From NCBI GenBank assembly GCA_030146875.1, contig JASLAX010000056.1, positions 1-34,490 of the forward strand: a DNA stretch of 34,490 nt, written 5' to 3'. Source of the DNA: Longimicrobiaceae bacterium (GTDB taxonomy: Bacteria > Gemmatimonadota > Gemmatimonadetes > Longimicrobiales > Longimicrobiaceae). Below the pieces are notes generated by a model. It did no database searches, was not told where the DNA came from, and was given only the letters and a program-made list of their open reading frames with translations. Of this stretch, positions 16,658-24,169 are shown piece after piece (position 1 is the stretch's first letter; each line of letters begins with the position of its first letter). The position numbers were made by a program, and so were the translations under genes.

Positions 16658-19078
16658 CTACCAGACCGGGTCCCGCGCCAGGAGCTCGGCCATGGCCGCG
16701 GCGTCCAGCGGCGGGGAGAAGAGGTAGCCCTGGGCCAGCTCGCACCCCAGGGCGCGGAGCTCGTCGAGCTGCTCGCGCGTCTCCACCCCCTCGGCCACGA
16801 TGGTCAGGTCCAGGTTGCGGGCCAGGGCGGCGATGGTGCGCACCAGCAGCGCCGCGTCGCCCTCGGCCACCATGCGGCTCACGAACGAGCGGTCCACCTT
16901 CAGCGCGTCGATGGGCAGGCGGTGCAGCGACGCCAGGGACGAGTACCCGGTGCCGAAGTCGTCCATGTACACCTGGATCCCCAGCGCCTTCAGGCGCCCC
17001 AGGGTGGCGGCGGCGGCCTCCAGGTTGTCCACGATGAACGACTCGGTCACCTCCAGCTTCAGGCGCCGCGGGTCCAGGTCCGCGTCGGCCAGGGCGGCGG
17101 ACACCTGCTCCACCAGGTCGGCCTGCGCGAACTGCTTCACCGACAGGTTCACGCTCACCGAGAGCCGGCGGCCGGGGATCGCGTCCTGCCACTCGCGCAT
17201 CTGCCGGGTGGCCTCGCGCAGGACCCAGCGGCCCAGCACGTGGATCATCCCCGTCTCCTCGGCCGCGGGCACGAAGTCGAGCGGGAAGATCCAGCCGCGG
17301 TCGGGGTGCATCCAGCGCACCAGCGCCTCCATCCCCGAGATGCGCCCCGTCTCCATGCACACGATCGGCTGGTAGAACACGCGCAGCTCCTCGCGCTCCA
17401 GCGCCCGGCGCAGGTCCGTCTCGGTCTGCAGGCGCAGCAGGGCGGTGGCGTGCATCGCCCGGTCGAAGAGCTCGCAGCGCCCCATCCCCCCGCTCTTGGC
17501 GCGGTACATGGCCATGTCCGCGTTGCGGAGCAGGTACTCGGGCCGGCCGTACGCGGCGGAGGAGAGGGCCACCCCGATGCTGGCCGAGGTGAAGACCTCG
17601 TACCCGCCCAGCAGCACCGGCGCGGCGATCGCCGCCTGGATGCGCTCGGCCGCCTTGATCGCCGCCTCCACCCCGGAGATGCCGTCCATCAGCACCGCGA
17701 ACTCGTCGCCGCCGAAGCGGGAGACGGTGTCGCCCTCGCGCATGCACCCCTGCAGCCGCGCCGCCACCGCAACCAGCAGGTCGTCGCCCACGTGGTGCCC
17801 CAGCCCGTCGTTGACGACCTTGAAGCGGTCCAGGTCCAGGAAGAGCACGGCGAACTGGTAGTCCTGCCGGCGGCGGGCGTGCAGGAGCGCGCGGGCAAGG
17901 CGCTCCATGAAGAGCAGGCGGTTGGGCAGCCCGGTCAGCGCGTCGTGCAGCGCCTCGTGGCGGAGCTGCTCCTCTACCGCGCGGCGCCCGGTGATGTCGT
18001 CGGCGAAGAGGTGGACGACGCCCAGCGGGGGGTGCGGGTGGTACGTCCAGGAGAAGATGCGCTCGCCGACCTCCACCTCCACGCTGCGGAAGGTCTGCCC
18101 GGTGGAGAGGGCGGAGCGCACCAGCTGCGGGTGCGCGGGGGGAAGGATCTCCGCCAGCCCGGCGCCGCCCAGCTCGGCACGGATGCGGGCGGTGGCGGGG
18201 TTCTCGTAGAGCACGGCGCCGGCATCGTCGCACTCCAGCACCGGCGAGGGGCTCTCGCGCAGGAACGCCGCCAGGCGCACGTTCTCCTCGGCGGCGCGCT
18301 TGCGCTCGGAGATGTCCTCCACCATCCCCACGCTCAGCCACCCCAGCGGGTCTCCGCCGCGCATCACCGTGGCCGTCAGCCGCACCCACACCGGCATGCC
18401 GTCGCGGCGGCGCAGGCGCATCTCGCGCTGGAAGCGGCCGCGGGCGCCCTCCACCAGCTCGCGGAAGGAGTGGCCGGCCACCGGCCAGTCCTTGGGGTGG
18501 GCCAGCGCGGGAAGGCGGGTGCCGCGCAGCTCCTCGGCGCTCCACCCCAGCATGGCGCCCAGCGCGGGGTTCCCGCCCACGATGCGGCCTTCCGGGTCCA
18601 CCATGGCGATGCCCACGCCGGCGCCCTGGAAGAGCGCGCGGAACCGGTCCTCGCTGCGCAGCAGGGTGTGCTCGGCGCGCTTGCGGTCGGTGATGTCGTG
18701 CAGGATCCCCACCACGCCCACGATCTCGCCGGCGGCGTCGCGGTGGGGGGAGTACTGGCCGGTGACCCACCCCTTCCGGCCCGTGCGGCGCACGCGGTAG
18801 GGGGTGTCGGGAAAGCGGACGGTCTCGCCGGCCAGGGCGCGGGCGAGCAGCGCCTCCACCCCCTGGCGCCGCAGCCGCGGGAACGGCTCCAGCGCGGGGC
18901 GCCCCACCACCTCGGCGGCGGGGATCCCGGTCAGCTCCTCCAGGAAGCGGTTCCACACCTGGGTGCGCAGGGTGCGGTCCACCACCACGATCCCCTCCGC
19001 CACGCTGGAGAGCAGGGTGGGAAGGAGGGACCCCGGCACGGAGGGGGCGGCCCCCGCGGCGCGCGTGGAGGCGATCAC
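16658..19078 (-). CDS. PAS-GGDEF-EAL c-di-GMP enzyme (protein B)
   Basis: An 806-residue protein if started at GTG 19078. Order: three PAS domains (about 20-135, 140-260 and 265-380), GGDEF (about 385-545, RFGGDEF near 450-456) and EAL (about 565-806). The cyclase motif is complete and is preceded by REGD, an intact inhibitory RxxD site. EAL residues are complete (MEALVRW, VNLSVKQF, EVTES, DDFGTG, KVDRSF, AEGVET, AQGY). The third PAS domain is atypical (VLECDDAGAVLYENPA, then FSWTYHPHPPLG) and also occurs in protein C. An open frame extends upstream to a TTG at 19228, but that TTG is inside a promoter, so the shorter start is preferred. The FIST gene follows 42 bases after its stop, so a common transcript is likely. 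Confidence 0.92.
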   Translation of the reverse strand: MIASTRAAGAAPSVPGSLLPTLLSSVAEGIVVVDRTLRTQVWNRFLEELTGIPAAEVVGRPALEPFPRLRRQGVEALLARALAGETVRFPDTPYRVRRTGRKGWVTGQYSPHRDAAGEIVGVVGILHDITDRKRAEHTLLRSEDRFRALFQGAGVGIAMVDPEGRIVGGNPALGAMLGWSAEELRGTRLPALAHPKDWPVAGHSFRELVEGARGRFQREMRLRRRDGMPVWVRLTATVMRGGDPLGWLSVGMVEDISERKRAAEENVRLAAFLRESPSPVLECDDAGAVLYENPATARIRAELGGAGLAEILPPAHPQLVRSALSTGQTFRSVEVEVGERIFSWTYHPHPPLGVVHLFADDITGRRAVEEQLRHEALHDALTGLPNRLLFMERLARALLHARRRQDYQFAVLFLDLDRFKVVNDGLGHHVGDDLLVAVAARLQGCMREGDTVSRFGGDEFAVLMDGISGVEAAIKAAERIQAAIAAPVLLGGYEVFTSASIGVALSSAAYGRPEYLLRNADMAMYRAKSGGMGRCELFDRAMHATALLRLQTETDLRRALEREELRVFYQPIVCMETGRISGMEALVRWMHPDRGWIFPLDFVPAAEETGMIHVLGRWVLREATRQMREWQDAIPGRRLSVSVNLSVKQFAQADLVEQVSAALADADLDPRRLKLEVTESFIVDNLEAAAATLGRLKALGIQVYMDDFGTGYSSLASLHRLPIDALKVDRSFVSRMVAEGDAALLVRTIAALARNLDLTIVAEGVETREQLDELRALGCELAQGYLFSPPLDAAAMAELLARDPVW

Positions 19079-19199
19079 CGGCCGGCCGCCGGAGCGCGCG
19101 CAGGGGCGCGGAGCCCGGCGGGGGGTGGGGTGCGAAGCGCCAAGCGGGACCCCGGACGTGCGGCGTGAGGAGGGAACGCGGCCGGCGGCCGCGTCCCTC

Positions 19200-19228
19200 A
19201 CTATACGGCGCCTACGGACAGAACTCAA
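19200..19228 (-). promoter_or_regulatory. Sigma-70-like promoter of the c-di-GMP operon
   Basis: On the minus strand TTGAGT, a 17-base spacer and TATAGT. The -10 box lies at 19205-19200 and transcription should start near 19193, about 115 bases before the GTG chosen for protein B. Confidence 0.65.
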
Positions 19229-19289
19229 GGACCCCCGCCGCGGACGCGGCGGAGGAAACCCGCTCTCCGGCTCGCCTTTTCCGCGGCGC

Positions 19290-21440
19290 TCAGGCCGCGG
19301 CCGCCCCCTCGATCGCCGCGCGGACGGCCGCCGCGTCCACGGGCCGCGAGATCAGGAACCCCTGCGCGAAGTCGTACCCCATCTCGCGCACCGCCCGGAG
19401 CTGCGCCTCGGTCTCCACCCCTTCGGCGATCACCTGCAGCCCCAGCCCCCGGGCCAGCGTGGCGATGGTGCGCACGAGCTGCTCCGTCCCGGGGTCGCGG
19501 TCGATGCGCCCCACGAAGGAGCGGTCCACCTTCAGCGCGTCCAGCGGCAGGCGGTGCAGGCAGCAGAGCGAGGAGTAGCCGGTGCCGAAGTCGTCGAGCT
19601 GCACCTGGATCCCCTCGGCCTGCAGCTCGCGGAGCAGGTCGGCCACGGCGCTCCCCTCGGCCAGCACGCCGCTCTCGGTGATCTCCAGCCGCAGGCGGCC
19701 GGGGTCGGCGCCGGTGTCGGCCAGGGCGGAGCGCACCCGCGCCACCAGGTCGCCCGCCGCGAACTGGCGCGGGGACAGGTTCACGCTCACCGTGGGCGCC
19801 AGCTCGCCCATCTCCTCGTCCCACTCGCGGAGCTGGCGGCAGGCCTCGCGCAGCACCCAGTCGCCCAGCGGAACGATGGCGCCCGTCTCCTCGGCGGTGG
19901 GGATGAACTCCTCGGGCGAGACGGGGCCGCGCTCCGGGTGGTCCCAGCGCACCAGCGCCTCCACGCCCGTCCAGCGCCCCGTCGCCACCTCCAGCAGCGG
20001 CTGGTAGACCAGCCGGAACTCGCCGCGCTCCATCGCCCGGCGCAGGTCGGTCTCGGTCTGCAGGCGGGCCAGCGCCTCGGCGTGCATCCCGCGGTCGAAG
20101 ACCTCGTAGCCGGTGCCCGCCGCCTTGGCCCGGTACATGGCCATGTCCGCGTTGCGCATCAGGTACTCCGGGCGCTCGTGTCCGGTGGTGGAGAGGGCGA
20201 TCCCCACGCTGGCCGAGGTGAAGACCTCGTATCCGCTCAGGTTCACGGCGCGCGTGAGCGCCCGCCCCACGCGCTCGGCCACGCGCGAGGCGTCGTCGGC
20301 GTGGTCGATGTGGGGCAGGAGCACCGCGAACTCGTCGCCGCCGAAGCGGGCCACCGTGTCGTCGACGCGCACGCACTCGCGCAGCCGCGCGGCCACCGCC
20401 GTCAGCAGCTCGTCTCCCACGTGGTGGCCCAGCGAGTCGTTCACCACCTTGAAGCGGTCCAGGTCCAGGAAGAGCACGGCGAACATCCCGCCGTCGCGGT
20501 GGGGGCCGCGCTGCAGCAGCTCGGAGAGGCGGAGCAGGAAGAGGTGGCGGTTCGGCAGGCCGGTGAGCGAGTCGTGCAGCGCCTCGTGGACCAGGCGCTC
20601 CTCCACCCGCTTCCGCTCCGTGACCTCGTCGGCGTACAGGTAGACGGTGCCCAGCTCCGGGTTGGGCTGGTACGTCCACTCGAAGACGCGCTCCCCCACC
20701 CGCACCTCGAAGCCGGAGCAGGGCTCGCCGTCGGCCAGGCAGGCGCGCACCACCTCGGCGTGGCGGACCGGGAAGAGGGCGCGGACGGTGGGCACCCCCA
20801 GCGCCCCCAGCAGCCGGTCGGCCGCGGGGTTGGCGTACAGCTTCTCGCCCGTGGCGCCGCACTCGAAGATGGGCTTCTGCGAGTCCCGCGGGAACGCCGC
20901 CAGCCGCAGCGTCTGCTCGTCGGCGCGGCGGCGGTCGGTCACGTCGCGCAGGTCCACCACGATCCCCAGCAGCGCGGGGTCGTCCACCGCGCTGCGCCCC
21001 ACCGCCTCCACCACGCGCCAGCCCCCGTCCGCGTGGCGCAAGCGCATCTCGGCCGTGTGCTCGCCGCCCGCCACGCCGCCCGCCTCCACCAGCGCCGCCG
21101 CGGCCGCCAGGTCCTCGGGGTGCACCAGCGCCAGCAGCGAGTGCCCCACCAGCGCGTCCGGCCCGTTCCCCAGCAGGCGGGAGACGGAGGGGGTGGCGTA
21201 GCGGACGGTGCCGTCGGGCGCCAGGACCGCCAGCACGTCGCGGGCGTTCTGGAGCAGGGCGCGAAAGTACGACGCCTCGGCCCCGGAGCGGATGGGCACG
21301 ACGACGGCGGGCTCTCGCGCACCGTCGGGACGGTCGGAGGCTCGCGACTGGAGCGCCGGTGAGGGCTCGGACACGGGGAGCTTTTCGGGCTGTCGGTGCG
21401 CGGATCCGCGACGGGTCGCGGGGGCCGGTACGACGGGCAT
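19290..21440 (-). CDS. PAS-GGDEF-EAL c-di-GMP enzyme (protein C)
   Basis: A 716-residue protein. A proline-rich N-terminus of about 55 residues is followed by one PAS domain (about 60-180), the atypical PAS variant seen in protein B (about 185-285; IFECGATGEKLYANPA, FEWTYQPNPELG), GGDEF (about 300-460, RFGGDEF near 360-366, with RVDD as an intact inhibitory site) and EAL (about 475-716). EAL residues are complete (VEALVRW, VNLSPRQF, EITES, DDFGTG, KVDRSF, AEGVET, AQGF). The ATG at 21440 is chosen because an upstream frame to 21497 is occupied by a promoter. The last helices reach position 19290. The space between its stop and the promoter of protein B is short, so B has its own promoter. Confidence 0.92.
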   Translation of the reverse strand: MPVVPAPATRRGSAHRQPEKLPVSEPSPALQSRASDRPDGAREPAVVVPIRSGAEASYFRALLQNARDVLAVLAPDGTVRYATPSVSRLLGNGPDALVGHSLLALVHPEDLAAAAALVEAGGVAGGEHTAEMRLRHADGGWRVVEAVGRSAVDDPALLGIVVDLRDVTDRRRADEQTLRLAAFPRDSQKPIFECGATGEKLYANPAADRLLGALGVPTVRALFPVRHAEVVRACLADGEPCSGFEVRVGERVFEWTYQPNPELGTVYLYADEVTERKRVEERLVHEALHDSLTGLPNRHLFLLRLSELLQRGPHRDGGMFAVLFLDLDRFKVVNDSLGHHVGDELLTAVAARLRECVRVDDTVARFGGDEFAVLLPHIDHADDASRVAERVGRALTRAVNLSGYEVFTSASVGIALSTTGHERPEYLMRNADMAMYRAKAAGTGYEVFDRGMHAEALARLQTETDLRRAMERGEFRLVYQPLLEVATGRWTGVEALVRWDHPERGPVSPEEFIPTAEETGAIVPLGDWVLREACRQLREWDEEMGELAPTVSVNLSPRQFAAGDLVARVRSALADTGADPGRLRLEITESGVLAEGSAVADLLRELQAEGIQVQLDDFGTGYSSLCCLHRLPLDALKVDRSFVGRIDRDPGTEQLVRTIATLARGLGLQVIAEGVETEAQLRAVREMGYDFAQGFLISRPVDAAAVRAAIEGAAAA

Positions 21441-21465
21441 GTCGGGGCGTTTTCGCGTAACGTAC

Positions 21466-21493
21466 AGTATACCAGACACTTGCACAATTTCAA
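21466..21493 (-). promoter_or_regulatory. Sigma-70-like promoter for protein C
   Basis: On the minus strand TTGAAA (21493-21488), a 16-base spacer and TATACT (21471-21466), in a locally AT-rich stretch. It predicts a transcript start near 21459 and a leader of about 18 bases before the ATG at 21440. Confidence 0.75.
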
Positions 21494-21768
21494 ACACCTA
21501 TTTATCGCCACTTTCCTTGTTTCGCTGGGCGCCGCCGTGTCCCAAACGACCGTTGCGCAGATCGTCTCCCCGGTGCGCCCACGCAACGCTCCTGCAAAGG
21601 GTTGGGATGCGCTCCGCACCTCTCGCGGGGGACGTGTCGGACGCGCGGAGGCACACGCGACCCGACGGGCACCGCTCCCGGCGCGCCACCGACGAGGGGC
21701 GGGGGCTCCGGAAGGGACGTGAGACGGAGTCCTGGCCGAACGGGACGGGGGCCTCTATCCTGTGCCGC

Positions 21769-23238
21769 ATGGATCCCGTCGCCGACTCCGCCCCACCCGC
21801 CCTGGCCAGCGCCGGCCTGGTGGCGGGCCCCCTGCTCGCCGGCCTGATGCTCCTCCTTCCCGCCCCCGCCGGCCTTCCGGGGCCGGCGTGGCGCGTGGCG
21901 GCGGTGGGGGTGCTGATGGCGGTGTGGTGGGTGACGGAGGCGATCCCCATCCCCGCCACGTCGCTGCTCCCGCTCGCGCTCTTCCCCGCGCTCGGCATCG
22001 CCACCATCGACGCCGCGGCGGGGCCCTACGCCTCGCCGCTGGTCTTCCTCTTCCTGGGCGGCTTCCTGCTCGCCGGCGCCATGCAGCGCTGGGGGCTGCA
22101 TCGGAGGGTCGCGCTGGCCGTGGTCGCCGGGACGGGCACGCGCCCGGCCTCGCTGGTGGGGGGCTTCATGCTCGCCACGGCGCTGCTCAGCATGTGGGTG
22201 AGCAACACGGCCACGGCGGTGATGATGCTGCCGCTGGGCCTCTCCGTGATCGAGCTGGTGCGCGGGCAGGGGGGAGAGGACGTGCCGTTCGCGTCCGCGC
22301 TGATGCTGGGGATCGCCTACGCGGCCAGCATCGGCGGGCTGGGCACGCCCATCGGCACGCCGCCGAACGCCCTGCTGGTGGGCTACCTGCGCGAGGCGCA
22401 CGGGATGGACGTCTCCTTCGCGCGCTGGATGATGGTGGGCGTCCCGCTCGTCGCCGTCCTGCTCCCCCTCTGCTGGCTCCTGCTGGTGCGCGTCGTCCAC
22501 CCGCTGCACGGCAAGGCGGTGGAGGGCGGGCGGGAGCTCCTCGCGCTCGAGCGGTCCAGGCTGGGCGGGGTGACGTGGCCGGAGGCGGCGGTGGCCGTGG
22601 TCTTCACCCTGGCGGCGGCGCTCTGGATCCTGGGGCCGTGGCTGGAGGACGCGCTCCCCAGGGGCGCCCTCTCCGACGCGGGGATCGGCATCGGCGCCGC
22701 GCTCCTGCTCTTCCTGCTCCCCGCGGGGAAGGGGCGCGGGGCCGTGCTCGACTGGGCGACGGCGGCGAAGGTGCCGTGGGACGTGCTGCTCCTCTTCGGC
22801 GGCGGGCTCTCCCTGGCTGACGCGCTGACCGGGACCGGGCTGGCGAAGTGGATCGGCTCACGCCTGGAGTCCCTCTCCGCCCTGCCGCTCCCGCTGGTCG
22901 TACTCGGCGTCGTCGCCACGATCGTGGTCCTGAGCGAGGTCGCCAGCAACACCGCCGTGGCCGCGGCCTTCCTTCCGCTCCTGGGCTCGCTGGCGCCCGC
23001 GGTGGGGACGGACGTGGCGCTCCTGGTGGTTCCCGCCGCCCTGGCCGCGAGCTGCGGCTTCATGCTCCCGGTCGCCACGCCGCCCAACGCGATCGCCTAC
23101 GGCACCGGCCACGTCTCCGTGCGGTCGATGGCGCGCGCCGGGGGGTGGCTGGACGTGCTCTGCGTGCTCGCGATCCTCGCCGCCGCCTTCACGCTGGTCC
23201 CCTGGGCCTTCGGCGGGACGCCGCCGCACCGCCCGTAG
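21769..23238 (+). CDS. DASS/SLC13-family anion:sodium symporter
   Basis: A 489-residue integral membrane transporter. The two SNT signatures of the divalent-anion:sodium symporter family are visible: WVSNTATAVMMLP at 142-154 (Ser145-Asn146-Thr147) and ASNTAVAAAFLP with Ser393-Asn394-Thr395. Each is followed by a proline-rich loop (GTPIGTPPNAL and VATPPNAIAYGTG), as in VcINDY-type proteins that import succinate, citrate or similar acids with Na+. About 11 hydrophobic helices can be counted. The frame is open further upstream, but the ATG at 21769 precedes the first helix directly, and a TATCCT box lies seven bases before it, so a leaderless transcript is possible. It is divergent from protein C. 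Confidence 0.92.
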   Translation: MDPVADSAPPALASAGLVAGPLLAGLMLLLPAPAGLPGPAWRVAAVGVLMAVWWVTEAIPIPATSLLPLALFPALGIATIDAAAGPYASPLVFLFLGGFLLAGAMQRWGLHRRVALAVVAGTGTRPASLVGGFMLATALLSMWVSNTATAVMMLPLGLSVIELVRGQGGEDVPFASALMLGIAYAASIGGLGTPIGTPPNALLVGYLREAHGMDVSFARWMMVGVPLVAVLLPLCWLLLVRVVHPLHGKAVEGGRELLALERSRLGGVTWPEAAVAVVFTLAAALWILGPWLEDALPRGALSDAGIGIGAALLLFLLPAGKGRGAVLDWATAAKVPWDVLLLFGGGLSLADALTGTGLAKWIGSRLESLSALPLPLVVLGVVATIVVLSEVASNTAVAAAFLPLLGSLAPAVGTDVALLVVPAALAASCGFMLPVATPPNAIAYGTGHVSVRSMARAGGWLDVLCVLAILAAAFTLVPWAFGGTPPHRP

Positions 23239-23769
23239 GAGGCTGAAGTGGAGCGGTAACCAGGCGCGCGATCCGCATCCTCCGACCTGCTTCCCTGCGG
23301 CGGGAGGACCGGAGAAGGCGGCGAACGGCCAGCGCCAGCCCTCGGGCGGACGAAGCCGGGTCTCGGCCGACGACCGTCACCCCTCTCCCCTCGGGGGGGA
23401 GGGGCCGGGGGAGCGGGGGCACCGCGGCGCGAGCCGACGCCGCCCGCACGCCCCTCCCGCATCCTGTTTTCCCTCGCGGGACGACGTCATCCTTGACGTC
23501 CCTCGGCGCGCCCCGCGGCGCCGGCGGATGTGGCAAAGGTTTCCGGACCCCCGTCAGCCTCGGAGCGCGGTGGAGGCGCTCCGCCGCCCCCCGCGGGCCA
23601 CGCGGGGCACGCGGCGGGGTGCACCCGGCCGCGTTCGCGCTCAACGACTTAGGCCCGGGGCCGTCTCCGGAGTGTCACCGGGGGAGGACGGACAGGCCGC
23701 AGAATGGCATGATTGTTGGTGCCAGGGTCTCGTTCGAGTAGGCGGATCTACTCGCAAACCGGAGAGCCC
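23239..23769. other. Intergenic region with several palindromes
   Basis: About 530 bases without a gene I can support. It holds a CCCCTCTCCCC/GGGGGGGAGGGG palindrome (about 23380-23404), an 18-base block at 23365-23382 that recurs inverted near 34240, a GACGTCA-TCCT-TGACGTC inverted repeat at 23483-23500, and the CGAGTAG hairpin before the next gene. Confidence 0.6.
23735..23754. promoter_or_regulatory. Hairpin or operator-like inverted repeat before the small membrane protein
   Basis: CGAGTAG, six-base loop GCGGAT, CTACTCG: a perfect 7-bp stem whose end is 15 bases before the ATG at 23770. It may be a leader hairpin or an operator; no protein can be assigned. Confidence 0.45.
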
Positions 23770-24105
23770 ATGGACGCATTGCTACGTCGGTACGCGGAGT
23801 GGCGGGGGCGGTGCAGGGCGGCGCAGGTGATCGTGTTCGACGGCGGGGCCGAGGTGGAGCGGACCCGCTCGTTCCTGAAGGGCGCGATGGTGGGGATCGG
23901 GCTGTCGCTGTTCACCCTGTCGCTGGCCGCGCCGGGGTCGGTGGATCCCGAGCTGCTGCGGGAGATGGACCGCCGCGAGGCCCTGGTGCACGAGGCCAAC
24001 GTGCGCGTGCAGCAGGCGGCGGCCGTGACGGAGGTGTGCCTGAGGACCGCGCACGAGATGGAGGGAACGCTGGGCTCCTACCGCCAGATGCTGGGCTCCC
24101 GCTGA
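23770..24105 (+). CDS. Small single-helix membrane protein of unknown function
   Basis: A 111-residue product. It has a charged N-terminal region (about 1-35), a single hydrophobic segment (about 36-53, LKGAMVGIGLSLFTLSLAAP) and a helical, charged C-terminal part (LLREMDRREALVHEANVRVQQAAAVTEVCLRTAHEMEGTL) that may form a coiled coil. The ATG at 23770 has GGAG five bases before it. I recognise no family. It converges on the dynamin gene, from which a strong hairpin separates it. Confidence 0.65.
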   Translation: MDALLRRYAEWRGRCRAAQVIVFDGGAEVERTRSFLKGAMVGIGLSLFTLSLAAPGSVDPELLREMDRREALVHEANVRVQQAAAVTEVCLRTAHEMEGTLGSYRQMLGSR

Positions 24106-24125
24106 GCGCCCGCCCCCGAGGATTC

Positions 24126-24156
24126 CCGACGGCGCCCCCTTCGCGGGCGCCGTCGG
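24126..24156. terminator. Bidirectional terminator-like hairpin
   Basis: CCGACGGCGCCC, seven-base loop, GGGCGCCGTCGG: a perfect 12-bp stem between two convergent genes. On the plus strand TTCGTTCG follows, so the T-run is poor, but the position is typical. Confidence 0.75.
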
Positions 24157-24169
24157 TTCGTTCGCCCCC

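Noticed and set aside
21498..21768. Plus-strand extension of the DASS transporter upstream of 21769
   Set aside because: The extension crosses the promoter of the divergent gene and encodes low-complexity sequence; the first helix starts shortly after the chosen ATG.
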